Counted from the first letter of the stretch, positions 26,011 to 34,908 are shown. The stretch: 53,498 nucleotides of DNA from Eubacterium sp. (GCA_024684035.1 JAIKXQ010000001.1:1-53498), one strand, 5' to 3'. Numbers and translations are program-made. Notes: a model not told the origin generated them from the sequence alone.

Positions 26011-26116
26011 ACTCATTACCCCCTTTTTCTCGTTTAATTACCCTCATGCCCTCACAATATCACATTTCTCCGTTTTATACTTATAAATTGTTGTCCTTTT
26101 ACTGTATTTTGTCTCT

Positions 26117-26145
26117 ATTATCTGATTTTTGAAAAAACTTCCCAA
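26117..26145 (-). promoter_or_regulatory. Candidate promoter of the GH98 gene
   Basis: Minus-strand TTGGGA (26145-26140), 17-base spacer, GATAAT (26122-26117), followed by an AT-rich leader of about 100 bases. Both boxes deviate from consensus, so this is tentative. Confidence 0.45.
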
Positions 26146-26162
26146 CCGCGTTCTCTTAACGC

Positions 26163-26217
26163 AAAAAATCCCCACTTTTTGCAGGGAGCGCCTCATGCGC
26201 CCCGCAAAAGTGGGGAT
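26163..26217 (-). terminator. Rho-independent terminator of tyrS-alaS
   Basis: A long stem (26204-26217 with 26168-26182) is followed on the minus strand by six T residues (26168-26163). It lies about 46 bases past the alaS stop. Confidence 0.9.
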
Positions 26218-26263
26218 CACCCGTTTTTCTTATTCGCCTTTCAACATCAGCGTCCCTGTGACA

Positions 26264-28957
26264 TCAGTGAATCTGCTCTGCGAGAACCTTCTCTGCCTCG
26301 GCAATTGCAGCCGGAATTCCGGAAGCATCTTTTCCGCCGGCCTGCGCCATGTTCGGACGTCCGCCGCCGCCTCCTCCTACGATCTTCGCAGAGGCCTTGA
26401 TGATGTTGCCGGCATGTGCGCCCTTCTTCATCGCTTCATCGGTAGCCATGCACATCATGTTTACCTTGCCGTCGTTGTCGGACACAAGAAGGACCACGCC
26501 GCCTGCAACCTTTGCCTTCAGCTCATCGCCGAGATTGCGGAGCTCATTCATATCCACGCCAGATACCGCTGTGGCAAGGAACGGAACGCCGTTGATCTCC
26601 TTGATGTTGTTCATGACATCGCCGAGCGCATTCTGCGCTTCTTTGCTCTTCAGCGCCTCATTCTCGCTCTTGACTGCTTTCAGTTCTTCCTGCAGTTTCC
26701 TGATATGATCTGCAAGGGTAGCCGGAGTTGCCTTGAGAAGTGCAGCCGCCGCATTGGTCTGGGCCTCAAGCTTCTCATAATATCTGCGCACGTTGTCGCC
26801 TGTCAGCGCCTCAATTCTGCGGACACCGGCAGCAACGCCGTTCTCGGAAAGAATCTTGAACTGTGCGATCTGCTGTGTATTCTCTACATGTGTACCACCG
26901 CAGAGCTCTGTCGAGAAGTCGCCCATTTTTACCACGCGGACCTCGTCGCCGTACTTCTCACCGAACAGAGCCATGGCGCCGGTCTTCTTGGCCTCATCAA
27001 GAGTCATTACCTGTGTGGTAACAGCAAGTCCCTCGGAAATCTTCTCGTTGACCATATCCTCAACTTTGCGGATCTCCTCAGAAGTCATTGCCTGGAAATG
27101 GCTGAAGTCAAATCTTGTACGATCAGCATCCTGGTAGGAACCGGCCTGCTCTACGTGTGTTCCCAGAACTTCGCGGAGTGCCTTCTGCATCAGATGAGTC
27201 GCGCTGTGGTTTCTCGCGATGGCAAGACGGTTCTTTGCATCAACCTTCAGGCTTACTTCGTCGCCTGTCTTCAGCATTCCTTTTACTACTTTACCGATGT
27301 GGGCGATCTTGTTTCCTGCCACATGCTCGGTAGCGGAAACCTCAAAGACAGCTTCCTCATTGCCGAGAACAATGATTCCCTTGTCGCCGATCTGTCCGCC
27401 CATGGTGCCGTAGAACGGAGTCTGATCCGTGATAACGGCGCCGGACTGACCGTCAGAGAGGGCCTCAGCTACGCTGTCATCCTCGTCGTCATCAGCGGCG
27501 AAAGCAGCCAGGGCAACAATTTTGCCGTTCGCCTCCAGACCCTGATATCCGACAAACGCGGAGTTGACTGCAGGATCCATATCCTCGTAAACCGTAGCAG
27601 CCGCACCCATGTATGTCGCGGACTTTCCGGATTTCTTGCGATCCTCGCGGGCAGTCTCTCTCTGATTCTTCATAGCAGCCTCAAAACCTGCCTCATCCAC
27701 GGTGAAACCGTTCTCAGCGAGAATCTCTTTTGTGTTGTCCAGCGGGAAGCCGTAGGTATCATAGAGTTTGAACGCGTCCGGACCGGAGAGTTCTTTTTTG
27801 CCCTCTGCCTTCAGCGCATCCTGCATGCTCTGCAAAATATCCATGCCCTGCTCATAGGTCTTCTCGAACTTATCCTCCTCGGCCTGAATGACGTTGAGGA
27901 TAAAATCTCTCTTCTCGGCAAGCTCCGGATATCCGTCCTTGGAGCCCTCAATCACGTTTTCAGCAAGTTTTGTCAGGAAGGAACCTGTGATACCCAGTTT
28001 TCTTCCGTGACGAACCGCGCGGCGGATGATACGGCGAAGGACGTAGCCTCTTCCGTTGTTGGAAGGCATGATACCGTCGGAGATCATAAAAGTCATTGCA
28101 CGCGCATGGTCTGTGACGATACGGACGGATACGTCGCTCTCCTCAGTGCCCGGCTGCTCGTATTTTACGCCGCCTGCCAGTTCGCAGATCAGATCACGGA
28201 GCGCTTTAACCGTATCCACATCGAACAGAGAGCCGACCTCCTGAACCGCAACAGCCAGACGCTCGAGCCCCATTCCGGTATCGATGTTCTTCTGTGCAAG
28301 ATCGGAGTAGTTTCCTTTTCCGTCGTTGTCAAACTGGGAGAATACGACGTTCCATACCTCCATGAAACGGTCTCCCTCTCCGCCCATGACATCTTCCGGG
28401 CCGTTGCCGAACTGCGGTCCGCGGTCGTAGTAGATCTCTGTACAAGGGCCGCAGGGTCCTGATCCGTGCTCCCAGAAGTTGTCTTCTTTGCCGAACTTGT
28501 AAATGCGCTCAGCCGGGATGTGCATATCGTTGAGCCAGATGTTGTAGGACTCCTCATCATCCACGTATACAGACGGATAAAGTCTGTCCGCATCCAGTCC
28601 CACGCGCTCTGTCAGGAACTCCCATGCCCACGGAATTGCCTCTTTCTTGAAATAATCACCGAAGGAGAAGTTTCCGAGCATCTCAAAGAACGTACCGTGA
28701 CGTGCGGTTTTTCCTACATTCTCAAGGTCTCCTGTACGGATACACTTCTGACATGTGGTCACTCTTTTTCTCGGCGGGATCTCCTGACCTGTGAACCAGG
28801 GTTTCATCGGAGCCATACCGGAGTTGATAATCAGAAGAGAATTGTCATTGTGCGGTACGAGGGAAAAGCTTCCCAGTCGCAGACATTCTTTCTCCTCGAA
28901 ATAGGAAAGAAACATCTCGCGGAGCTCATTCACTCCATATTTTTTCTTTGGTGCCAT
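26264..28957 (-). CDS. alaS: Alanine-tRNA ligase
   Basis: Charges tRNA-Ala. The full-length 897-residue protein has the class II core (1-about 450), the editing domain with HSATHLMQKAL (from about residue 582) and CGGTHV (about 684), and the C-terminal DHHA1 domain with the Gly-rich VGGGGGGRPNMAQAGG segment. GGAGGA lies upstream of the start. Only 20 bases separate it from tyrS and no promoter or T-box is visible in that gap, so it is read from the tyrS promoter and its tyrosine T-box. Confidence 0.97.
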   Translation of the reverse strand: MAPKKKYGVNELREMFLSYFEEKECLRLGSFSLVPHNDNSLLIINSGMAPMKPWFTGQEIPPRKRVTTCQKCIRTGDLENVGKTARHGTFFEMLGNFSFGDYFKKEAIPWAWEFLTERVGLDADRLYPSVYVDDEESYNIWLNDMHIPAERIYKFGKEDNFWEHGSGPCGPCTEIYYDRGPQFGNGPEDVMGGEGDRFMEVWNVVFSQFDNDGKGNYSDLAQKNIDTGMGLERLAVAVQEVGSLFDVDTVKALRDLICELAGGVKYEQPGTEESDVSVRIVTDHARAMTFMISDGIMPSNNGRGYVLRRIIRRAVRHGRKLGITGSFLTKLAENVIEGSKDGYPELAEKRDFILNVIQAEEDKFEKTYEQGMDILQSMQDALKAEGKKELSGPDAFKLYDTYGFPLDNTKEILAENGFTVDEAGFEAAMKNQRETAREDRKKSGKSATYMGAAATVYEDMDPAVNSAFVGYQGLEANGKIVALAAFAADDDEDDSVAEALSDGQSGAVITDQTPFYGTMGGQIGDKGIIVLGNEEAVFEVSATEHVAGNKIAHIGKVVKGMLKTGDEVSLKVDAKNRLAIARNHSATHLMQKALREVLGTHVEQAGSYQDADRTRFDFSHFQAMTSEEIRKVEDMVNEKISEGLAVTTQVMTLDEAKKTGAMALFGEKYGDEVRVVKMGDFSTELCGGTHVENTQQIAQFKILSENGVAAGVRRIEALTGDNVRRYYEKLEAQTNAAAALLKATPATLADHIRKLQEELKAVKSENEALKSKEAQNALGDVMNNIKEINGVPFLATAVSGVDMNELRNLGDELKAKVAGGVVLLVSDNDGKVNMMCMATDEAMKKGAHAGNIIKASAKIVGGGGGGRPNMAQAGGKDASGIPAAIAEAEKVLAEQIH

Positions 28958-28977
28958 TTATAATCGTCCTCCAATCT

Positions 28978-30210
28978 TTATTTAACTACGATCTTCTTGA
29001 AGTTCTTCTTACCCTTCTTGATGAGGAGTCCTTCAGCAGGAATATCTGCTTTTTTGATCGCATAGGCAAAATCATCGATCTTATTTTCTCCAATGGAGAT
29101 GCTGTGATCCTTTGTCACTGCACGGCGTGCCTCGGAACGGGATGCGCACTGTGCTGTTTTTACGAGAACGCTGAGAATATCGATCTCGTCATTCTCATTG
29201 AAGTCCTCTGCCTCAAGCTCAACAGAAGGAACATTGTCAAGGCTTCCGGATCCCAGGAATACGGCCTTTGCACCGGCCTCTGCCTTCACGGCCTCGTCCT
29301 CGCCATGAACAAGCGTTGTCAGCTCATGAGCAAGAATCTCCTTGGCGGTGTTGAGCTGCGCGCCCTCCCACTTGTCCATCTCGTCGATCTGCTCAAGCGG
29401 AAGGAAGGTCATCATTCTGAGGAATTTCAGGACATCGGAATCATCCACATTTCTCCAGTACTGGTAGAAATCGTAAGGTGAGTACTTGTCCGGATCAAGC
29501 CAAACGGCTCCGCCTGCTGTTTTTCCCATCTTTGTTCCGTCATGTTTCAGAAGAAGGCTGATCGTCATAGCATAGGCGTCCTTCTGATCTTTCTTACGAA
29601 TCAGATTGATTCCGCCAAGCATGTTGGACCACTGGTCATCGCCGCCGAACTGCATCTGGCAGCCGTAGTCATGGTACAGTCTGTAGAAGTCGTAGGACTG
29701 CATCAACATGTAGGAGAACTCAAGGAAAGAAAGTCCCTCCTGCATACGGTTCACGTAGCAGCGTGCACGAAGCATCTCGTTGACATTGAACTGGGAGCCG
29801 TAGTCACGCATGAAATCCAGGAAATTCAGATCTCTGAGCCAGTCTCCGTTATTTACCATCAGAGCCTTGTCCGGTCCGAAGTCAATGAATCTGGACATCT
29901 GTTTTTTGAAGCACTCTACGTTGTGATCAATGGTCTCCACCGTCATCATCTGTCTCATATCCGAACGTCCGGACGGATCGCCGATCATCGCTGTTCCGCC
30001 GCCCACAAGAGCGATGGGCTTGTTTCCCGCCGCCTGCAGTCTCTTCATAAGAAGAAGCGCCATAAAATGTCCTACGTGAAGGGAATCCGCTGTGGGATCA
30101 AATCCGATGTAGAAAGTGGCTTTTCCCGCATTGATCAGCTCAGCAATCTCCTTTTCATCTGTCAGCTGTGCCAGCAGGCCGCGGGCCTGAAGTTCTTCGT
30201 AAAGTGTCAT
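28978..30210 (-). CDS. tyrS: Tyrosine-tRNA ligase
   Basis: Charges tRNA-Tyr. The 410-residue protein has the class I signatures HVGH (45-48) and KMGKT (about 226-230), the tyrosine pocket YIGFDPTADSLHVGH, and a C-terminal S4 RNA-binding domain (about 345-410). The start at 30210 is set by a GGAGGA box; the open frame extends 34 codons upstream into the T-box leader. It is the first gene of a tyrS-alaS operon. Confidence 0.96.
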   Translation of the reverse strand: MTLYEELQARGLLAQLTDEKEIAELINAGKATFYIGFDPTADSLHVGHFMALLLMKRLQAAGNKPIALVGGGTAMIGDPSGRSDMRQMMTVETIDHNVECFKKQMSRFIDFGPDKALMVNNGDWLRDLNFLDFMRDYGSQFNVNEMLRARCYVNRMQEGLSFLEFSYMLMQSYDFYRLYHDYGCQMQFGGDDQWSNMLGGINLIRKKDQKDAYAMTISLLLKHDGTKMGKTAGGAVWLDPDKYSPYDFYQYWRNVDDSDVLKFLRMMTFLPLEQIDEMDKWEGAQLNTAKEILAHELTTLVHGEDEAVKAEAGAKAVFLGSGSLDNVPSVELEAEDFNENDEIDILSVLVKTAQCASRSEARRAVTKDHSISIGENKIDDFAYAIKKADIPAEGLLIKKGKKNFKKIVVK

Positions 30211-30247
30211 TGTATCTTCCTCCAATAAATATAATTTTTCAAAAGGA

Positions 30248-30564
30248 CAAAGAAAAAGAAAGCCTTCGTCCTCCATAGGACGAAAGCTCTCTGTACGCTT
30301 CCGTGTTACCACCTAAATTCACAGATACCTCACAGCACCTGCCTCAGAGGGTACATAGATACCCCAGCGTTGATAACGTCCGCCAACACGCCGCATCCTA
30401 CACGGGATGGAAATCCTTTCAGAACGGAGCTCAGGGAGGTATTCATCTCCTGCCATCTTCGCGCCTCTCACCCACCGGCAGCTCTCTTTGAGTACTTGCA
30501 ACAGATTACTTGATCCCGTCATAGCCGTAAACCATATGAATTCGGAGCTTCCGAAATTTCACTA
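30248..30564 (-). ncRNA. Tyrosine-specific T-box leader
   Basis: Leader RNA that senses uncharged tRNA-Tyr. Visible parts on the minus strand: a Stem I region with an AGTA bulge and a GGTGGGTGAGAG loop region; the specifier codon TAC at 30441-30439 within GAATACC; the T-box AGGTGGTAACACGG (about 30314-30301); and a terminator hairpin with a T-rich tail (30292-30248) 38 bases before tyrS. Boundaries are approximate and the upstream end is set by the promoter. Confidence 0.92.
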
Positions 30565-30570
30565 TTTCTA

Positions 30571-30599
30571 ATTTTAGAATGTTGCCGTCACAAAGTCAA
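30571..30599 (-). promoter_or_regulatory. Sigma-A promoter of the tyrS-alaS operon
   Basis: Minus-strand TTGACT (30599-30594), 17-base spacer, TAAAAT (30576-30571), immediately before the T-box leader. Confidence 0.85.
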
Positions 30600-30732
30600 G
30601 AAAATCTCTGTGTAACTCCTCCTGAAAAATCTATTCTCACAATCGCCGGAATCCATGTAGAATGATTACTGTAATAAACACTTAGAACATCCTATGAGAC
30701 GAAAACACGTGTCAAAATCAAAAAGGAAATCC

Positions 30733-31332
30733 ATGAAGCAGGAAAAACATATGATCAAAACCGAATATGATATCATCCGGTCATCCAGAAAAACCCTCTC
30801 CCTGCAAATGAAACCCGACGGGCATCTCGTCGTCCGCGCGCCGCACCGCACCAGCGACCGTCAGATCCGGCAGTTTGTGGAGAACAGTTCCGCCTGGATC
30901 CAAAAGCACAGAGAGTTGATCGAACAGCGCCACCGGCAGGAGGAAATGAATCCGCCGCCGGCCATCACAAAAGAAACACTTGAACGACTCCGCTCCCTCG
31001 CATCGGAGACAATTCCTCCAAGAGTCTCCTACTACTCGAATCTCATGGGTGTCAGCTACGGGCGAATAACCATCCGCGCCCAGAAGAGCCGCTGGGGAAG
31101 CTGTTCATCAAAAGGTAACCTGAACTTCAACTGCCTCCTGATGCTGACACCTCCGGAGGTGCAGAACTACGTAATCGTACATGAGCTCTGTCACAGAAAA
31201 CAGATGAATCACTCACCGGCGTTCTGGAGAGAAGTAGAACAAATCATGCCCGAGTACCGCAGACACAGGCTCTGGCTCAAAAAGAACGGCGGCGCACTGA
31301 TCCGCTCCATGATTTCTCAAAATGAAGAATGA
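30733..31332 (+). CDS. YgjP-like zinc metallopeptidase domain protein
   Basis: DUF45/YgjP (M48-related) protein. With the start at 30733 it has 199 residues. The zinc motif HELCH gives H150, E151 and H154, followed by N159-H160 and the SPAFWREVE stretch. The upstream motif QKSRWGSCSSKGNLNFN is diagnostic of this family. Starts at 30694 and 30751 are also possible; 30733 has AAGGAA upstream. The protein is soluble with no signal peptide. Members are widespread predicted proteases of unknown substrate; one group sits beside type I restriction genes, but not here. It is divergent from the tyrS leader. Confidence 0.85.
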   Translation: MKQEKHMIKTEYDIIRSSRKTLSLQMKPDGHLVVRAPHRTSDRQIRQFVENSSAWIQKHRELIEQRHRQEEMNPPPAITKETLERLRSLASETIPPRVSYYSNLMGVSYGRITIRAQKSRWGSCSSKGNLNFNCLLMLTPPEVQNYVIVHELCHRKQMNHSPAFWREVEQIMPEYRRHRLWLKKNGGALIRSMISQNEE

Positions 31333-31618
31333 TCAGACCATTCTATTATGGGCAGTCCATTTATTCGACGTCATAATTTAATTTTTACATCTTTTCATAA
31401 TTTTGAAATTTATGTATTGATTTGTTCTTAATTTTGTAATATATTTATTTCATAGCCATTGCAAACACATTTCAAATTGCACTTACCCGTATCGATACGT
31501 ATCGATCAGTAAACGCATTTTTTAACAATACGTGCGGTAGCGTGTTGTTGAAATTATCTGAAAATGTACTGTTTGCTCTCACATCAAAAGGGCGTCCCCC
31601 GACGTCCCTTATATCAAG
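31333..31618. other. Gene-free AT-rich interval
   Basis: No credible reading frame. It contains a 16-base perfect palindrome at 31491-31506, an imperfect inverted repeat around 31524-31550 and a short hairpin near 31590-31608. Confidence 0.6.
31491..31506. promoter_or_regulatory. Perfect 16-base palindrome, possible operator
   Basis: ATCGATACGTATCGAT is fully self-complementary. It lies in a non-coding AT-rich stretch about 20 bases before an imperfect inverted repeat (AACAATACG with CGTGTTGTT). No adjacent regulated gene is evident, so binding-site function is only a possibility. Confidence 0.35.
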
Positions 31619-31658
31619 AGAGGTCAGGGACGATTGTCCCTGACCTCTTCTCTTTTAT
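31619..31658 (+). terminator. Strong hairpin terminator
   Basis: A perfect 13-bp stem (31619-31631 with 31636-31648), loop GATT, then TCTCTTTT. It is oriented for plus-strand transcripts, about 290 bases past the YgjP-like gene. It is also the terminator part of repeat copy D. Confidence 0.75.
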
Positions 31659-31664
31659 GTCATT

Positions 31665-31702
31665 TATGGTGTAGGAAATTGCTCCGCAATCCCTATACCA
31701 CA
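31665..31702 (+). repeat. Terminator-linked hairpin repeat, copy D
   Basis: Core TAGGAAATTGC-TCC-GCAATCCCTA with arms TGGTG and TACCA. It follows a terminator hairpin on the same (plus) strand, in the same relative orientation as the minus-strand copies at 19555, 35696 and 41463. Confidence 0.75.
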
Positions 31703-31791
31703 ACACTCAGCATCCCCATGCCACTATGTTCCTGTCCGCTCCCCGGAACACGTGCCGGTGCAACGTTCAAATGATGCTCACGATCCTCAGA

Positions 31792-32124
31792 TCAGTTCCT
31801 CCACAGCTGAATGGTGGCAAGAAGCCTCTCCTTGTCGTCCACGGACATCAGCGACAGCATTTCATGAAAACTGTTGCCTCTCTGTTTATTGATGCTGTCC
31901 AGCCTTCCTCTGAGAATATCATCAATGGTCAGCCCCGAGATTTTCGCGTAATACGAAACGATGCGGATGGATATGGCCGTCCGGCCATTCTCAATATTGC
32001 TTACATATCCCGGTGTGCAATGAAGATCCTCCGCCACCTGAATCTGCGTCATGCCTGTATTCAAGCGTATCCTCTTTATTGTCTCCGGAAGCCTTTCCAG
32101 TTCAAATTCCTTCCCTACTTCCAT
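31792..32124 (-). CDS. XRE-family helix-turn-helix regulator
   Basis: A 110-residue protein with a Cro/C1-type HTH at about residues 24-58 (TQIQVAEDLHCTPGYVSNIENGR). A 45-residue C-terminal part contains DDKERLLATIQLW, which may mediate dimerisation. A GAGGGGG box precedes the start. It is divergent from ridA and has an inverted repeat at 32136-32152 in front of it, a candidate self-regulatory site. No phage or toxin partner is adjacent, so its targets are unknown. Confidence 0.85.
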   Translation of the reverse strand: MEVGKEFELERLPETIKRIRLNTGMTQIQVAEDLHCTPGYVSNIENGRTAISIRIVSYYAKISGLTIDDILRGRLDSINKQRGNSFHEMLSLMSVDDKERLLATIQLWRN

Positions 32125-32135
32125 CTTTCCCCCTC

Positions 32136-32152
32136 ACCGCAATACCTGCGGT
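32136..32152. promoter_or_regulatory. Inverted repeat upstream of the XRE gene, candidate operator
   Basis: ACCGCA and TGCGGT with a 5-base spacer, placed between the AT-rich promoter region and the start of the XRE gene. Confidence 0.4.
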
Positions 32153-32249
32153 ATAATAATATATTATAATTCATCTTATTATAGTTCCTATATGTATAAA
32201 TATATACTGACCCTGGGTATAGTGTCTACATTTTCTTTTCGAAACTAAT

Positions 32250-32278
32250 TTGCCCCTCACCGATCCCTGTGCTATAGT
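32250..32278 (+). promoter_or_regulatory. Sigma-A promoter of ridA
   Basis: TTGCCC (32250-32255), 17-base spacer, TATAGT (32273-32278), about 49 bases before the ridA start. Confidence 0.75.
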
Positions 32279-32326
32279 AAAGACAATTTGAATCATTTTT
32301 TGTTTTTTACGAGGGAGGTAAACTAT

Positions 32327-32710
32327 ATGGCAAACAAAGCTATTCATACAGAAAATGCTCCGGCCGCACTCGGCCCGTACTCACAGGCTATTCAGGCAGG
32401 AAACACCATCTATGTCTCCGGACAGCTGGGCATCGATCCGGCAACGGGAGCGCTCGCAGGCGATGACGCAGTCACACAGGCAAAGCAGTCTCTTACAAAT
32501 ATCGGCAATATCCTCAAAGAGGCAGGAGCTTCCATGAGCGATGTCGTAACAGTTACCGTTCTTCTGGATGACATCAGCGCCTTTGCCGAGGTAAACAAAG
32601 TCTATGCCGAGTTCTTCGCTGAGCCCTACCCGGCACGTGCCTGCTATGAAGTAGCAAAACTCCCGGCCAATGCTCTCATCGAAATCCAGGTGACAGCAGT
32701 AATCGGCTAA
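32327..32710 (+). CDS. ridA: RidA family enamine/imine deaminase
   Basis: Hydrolyses reactive 2-aminoacrylate and other imines released by PLP enzymes. The 127-residue protein has the family features: PAALGPYSQAIQAGNTIYVSGQLG near the N-terminus, the catalytic-site Arg in YPARACYEVAKLP (near residue 105) and the IEIQVTAV end. The start at 32327 has GGGAGGT upstream; the open frame begins earlier without support. It is monocistronic, with its own promoter and terminator. Confidence 0.95.
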   Translation: MANKAIHTENAPAALGPYSQAIQAGNTIYVSGQLGIDPATGALAGDDAVTQAKQSLTNIGNILKEAGASMSDVVTVTVLLDDISAFAEVNKVYAEFFAEPYPARACYEVAKLPANALIEIQVTAVIG

Positions 32711-32795
32711 GAGTCATCCTCAGGAATCACGAGCCATAAACACGTGAATCCAGCAGTTCGGAAGACCATCAAATAAAAAACTATAAGCGAAATAT

Positions 32796-32839
32796 AAAAA
32801 GAGCAGCCTCTTCGCATTGAAGGAGGCTACTCTTTTTTA
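32796..32839. terminator. Bidirectional terminator after ridA
   Basis: The stem AAAAAGAGCAGCCTC pairs with GAGGCTACTCTTTTTT (one mismatch), flanked by A and T runs. It serves plus-strand ridA and minus-strand genes upstream of it. Confidence 0.85.
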
Positions 32840-32849
32840 TAATCGAATC

Positions 32850-32998
32850 ATCTGTTTCAGTTACTTCCAATATTCTACGCATCCTATTATTTCCAAAATC
32901 ATTCTGAAGGCTGCCCACGTTGAGTGAAATATTATAGCAGATCATGGCATAGACCATCACAAAGGCCATGAAGGCAGTAAGAAGGATCAGATCGCCCT
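32850..32998 (-). pseudogene. Remnant of a DUF2798-like small membrane protein
   Basis: The minus-strand frame reads a hydrophobic stretch (TAFMAFVMVYAMICYNISLN) that resembles the start of DUF2798 membrane proteins common in Lachnospiraceae. It then loses similarity and runs into the terminator region. It has no ribosome-binding site and overlaps the end of the aminopeptidase gene. It is probably a decayed fragment; the identification is from memory of the family. Confidence 0.45.
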
Positions 32999-34822
32999 AG
33001 TCGCCTCCTTAAGCCATTCTTTCTCCTCGCCTTCCAGATACGGCGAGATCACTTCCCACACCTGTCGGTGGTAACGGTTCAGTCGTTCAATATCAGACGG
33101 CTCCATGCACGCTGGATCAATCGCATCCAGATCGATTGGTGCAAAGGTAAGCGGCTCGAAACGAAGGAATCTTCCATACTCATTGGTTTCTGCCTCCACA
33201 CACTCCGTAATGGTCTCTGTGCGGATTCCGTATTTTCCCTCGATGTAGATGCCAGGTTCGTCCGATGTAATCATTCCCGGTTCAAAAGCCGTAAGATCCG
33301 AATTGACCCCTGCCCTCCAGCGAATATTCTGCGGTCCCTCGTGTACATTGAGGATATATCCGATGCCGTGACCGGTTCCGTGGTTGAAGTTCTTGCCCTT
33401 CTCCCAGAAAGGCGCCCTCGCATAGGTATCGAGATTTATACCGGAACATCCATAGGGGAACTTCACATACAGCAATCGCAGATTAGCCACCGCCACCAGT
33501 GTAAAATCCTCGATCATCTCGCGCGTGAGTTCACCGAGAACAATGGTTCTGGTCACATCTGTGGTACCTCCCAGATATTGTCCTCCGGAGTCCACCAGCA
33601 AAAATCCTTCCGGCTCAAGAGCCGCGCAATTCTCCTCTGTCGCCTGATAGTGCGCCATGGCGGCATTTGCGTTGTAGGCTGAGATGGTCTCAAAGGACAA
33701 ATCCAGATAACCGGGAATCTCCCGGCGAAGTGCATCGATCTCTTCCGCTGCCGTAATCTCCGTCAGTCTCTGCGCTTCACCCGCGGCTCTGCGCATTGCA
33801 TCCATCGCAGTTTTGATCTTGTATATGAATCGACACACGGCCACAGAATCCGCCACATAAACTTCGCGCAAATGTTTCAATTCAACGGCATTCTTCACAG
33901 CTTTCATGGCAGGAATCGGGCTTTTTTTGCGGATCAGTTCCACGCCCTCTGTCTCCTGCGCTTCCAGTGTTCCAAGAACCGCATCGCTGACCGACTCCTC
34001 ATCCACCAGTACAGGTTCCGTAAAGCGTTTCCTGCCAAGGTAAGAGAAGATCTCATCGTAGGGTAGAAGCTCTATGCCGTTCTCCCCGGCATATTTCCGA
34101 AACTCCGGAGTGCACTCGGACTCCTGAATAAACAGAACTACCTCGTCCAATCCGAAAGCCAGATAGGAAAGAGCCACCGGATTGCAGGCAATGTCGGCGC
34201 CGCGGATGTTGAGAAGCCACATGATGTCATCCAGTCTGGAGATCACCAGATAACCCGCGCCGGATTTTTTCATTCCCTTCCGCACCCGGGCAGCCTTCGA
34301 GGCATAACTCTCCCCTGTGAGCTCCTCCGGAAGAACCATTACGGGATGCGAGGCCATGGCCGGCCGCCCCTCCCAGATCCGCTCCTCCGGCGCGTAATCA
34401 CTCTTGACGCCGCTTCCACACTCACAGGCAATCTTCTGATACTTCTTACCTGCGGAAGCCGTCACGCACCGTCCGTCAAAGCCCAGCGTTTTTCCGCCTG
34501 CCAACACCTCTTCCAGATAGGCGGAGACCGTCTGCACATCTTTTTCCCCGGATTTCATCAGCACAATGCCGGTTCCTTCCAGTTCAGCCTCCGCCGAGAT
34601 GAAGTATCTTCCGTCGGTCCAGAGACACGCCTCCTCCTGACTTACAAGAAGCGTGACATTATCGCTGGTACAGCCGGAAAAAAAGACGGAGGTCTTAAAG
34701 AATTCTCCCACATATTCCGATGCATGATAATCCGAGGAAGTGATCATGCATACGTCCACCGACGACTGACGCATATCCTCCCGAAGTTTTTCCAATCTGT
34801 CTCTAATCAAACCTTTATCCAT
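32987..34822 (-). CDS. Xaa-Pro aminopeptidase, three-domain M24B type
   Basis: Cleaves N-terminal residues preceding proline. The 611-residue protein has two creatinase-like N-terminal domains (about 1-290) and a C-terminal pita-bread domain. Metal ligands are recognisable: Asp in VDSGGQY (near 410), Asp in TTDVTRT (near 421), His in HGTGHGIG (near 482), Glu in SDEPGIY (near 520) and Glu in RTETITE (near 537). The start at 34822 is preferred (GGAGAG upstream, spacing rather long); the open frame runs to 34888. The size matches the eukaryote-like long form found in many Clostridia. It lies downstream of the Crp/Fnr gene with an 86-base gap. Confidence 0.92.
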   Translation of the reverse strand: MDKGLIRDRLEKLREDMRQSSVDVCMITSSDYHASEYVGEFFKTSVFFSGCTSDNVTLLVSQEEACLWTDGRYFISAEAELEGTGIVLMKSGEKDVQTVSAYLEEVLAGGKTLGFDGRCVTASAGKKYQKIACECGSGVKSDYAPEERIWEGRPAMASHPVMVLPEELTGESYASKAARVRKGMKKSGAGYLVISRLDDIMWLLNIRGADIACNPVALSYLAFGLDEVVLFIQESECTPEFRKYAGENGIELLPYDEIFSYLGRKRFTEPVLVDEESVSDAVLGTLEAQETEGVELIRKKSPIPAMKAVKNAVELKHLREVYVADSVAVCRFIYKIKTAMDAMRRAAGEAQRLTEITAAEEIDALRREIPGYLDLSFETISAYNANAAMAHYQATEENCAALEPEGFLLVDSGGQYLGGTTDVTRTIVLGELTREMIEDFTLVAVANLRLLYVKFPYGCSGINLDTYARAPFWEKGKNFNHGTGHGIGYILNVHEGPQNIRWRAGVNSDLTAFEPGMITSDEPGIYIEGKYGIRTETITECVEAETNEYGRFLRFEPLTFAPIDLDAIDPACMEPSDIERLNRYHRQVWEVISPYLEGEEKEWLKEATRAI

Positions 34823-34908
34823 GAGCCCGACAACTCTCCTATCTTTCAGAATCAATACTACAAGCCATTTCACGCTGCTTAGCACCACACCGGCAGGCGT
34901 TCACCGGG

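Noticed and set aside
23851-26037. A 728-codon open frame on the plus strand opposite the GH98 gene
   Set aside because: It is a shadow: the minus-strand frame has a full GH98 domain, signal peptide and ribosome-binding site, while the plus frame shows no family features.
26129-28462. A 777-codon plus-strand frame opposite alaS
   Set aside because: Shadow of a complete alaS with all catalytic and editing motifs; no independent evidence of expression.
31792-32124. XRE gene considered as the antitoxin of a toxin-antitoxin pair or a phage repressor
   Set aside because: No small toxin, integrase or phage gene is adjacent; the neighbours are ridA and a repeat-containing intergenic stretch.
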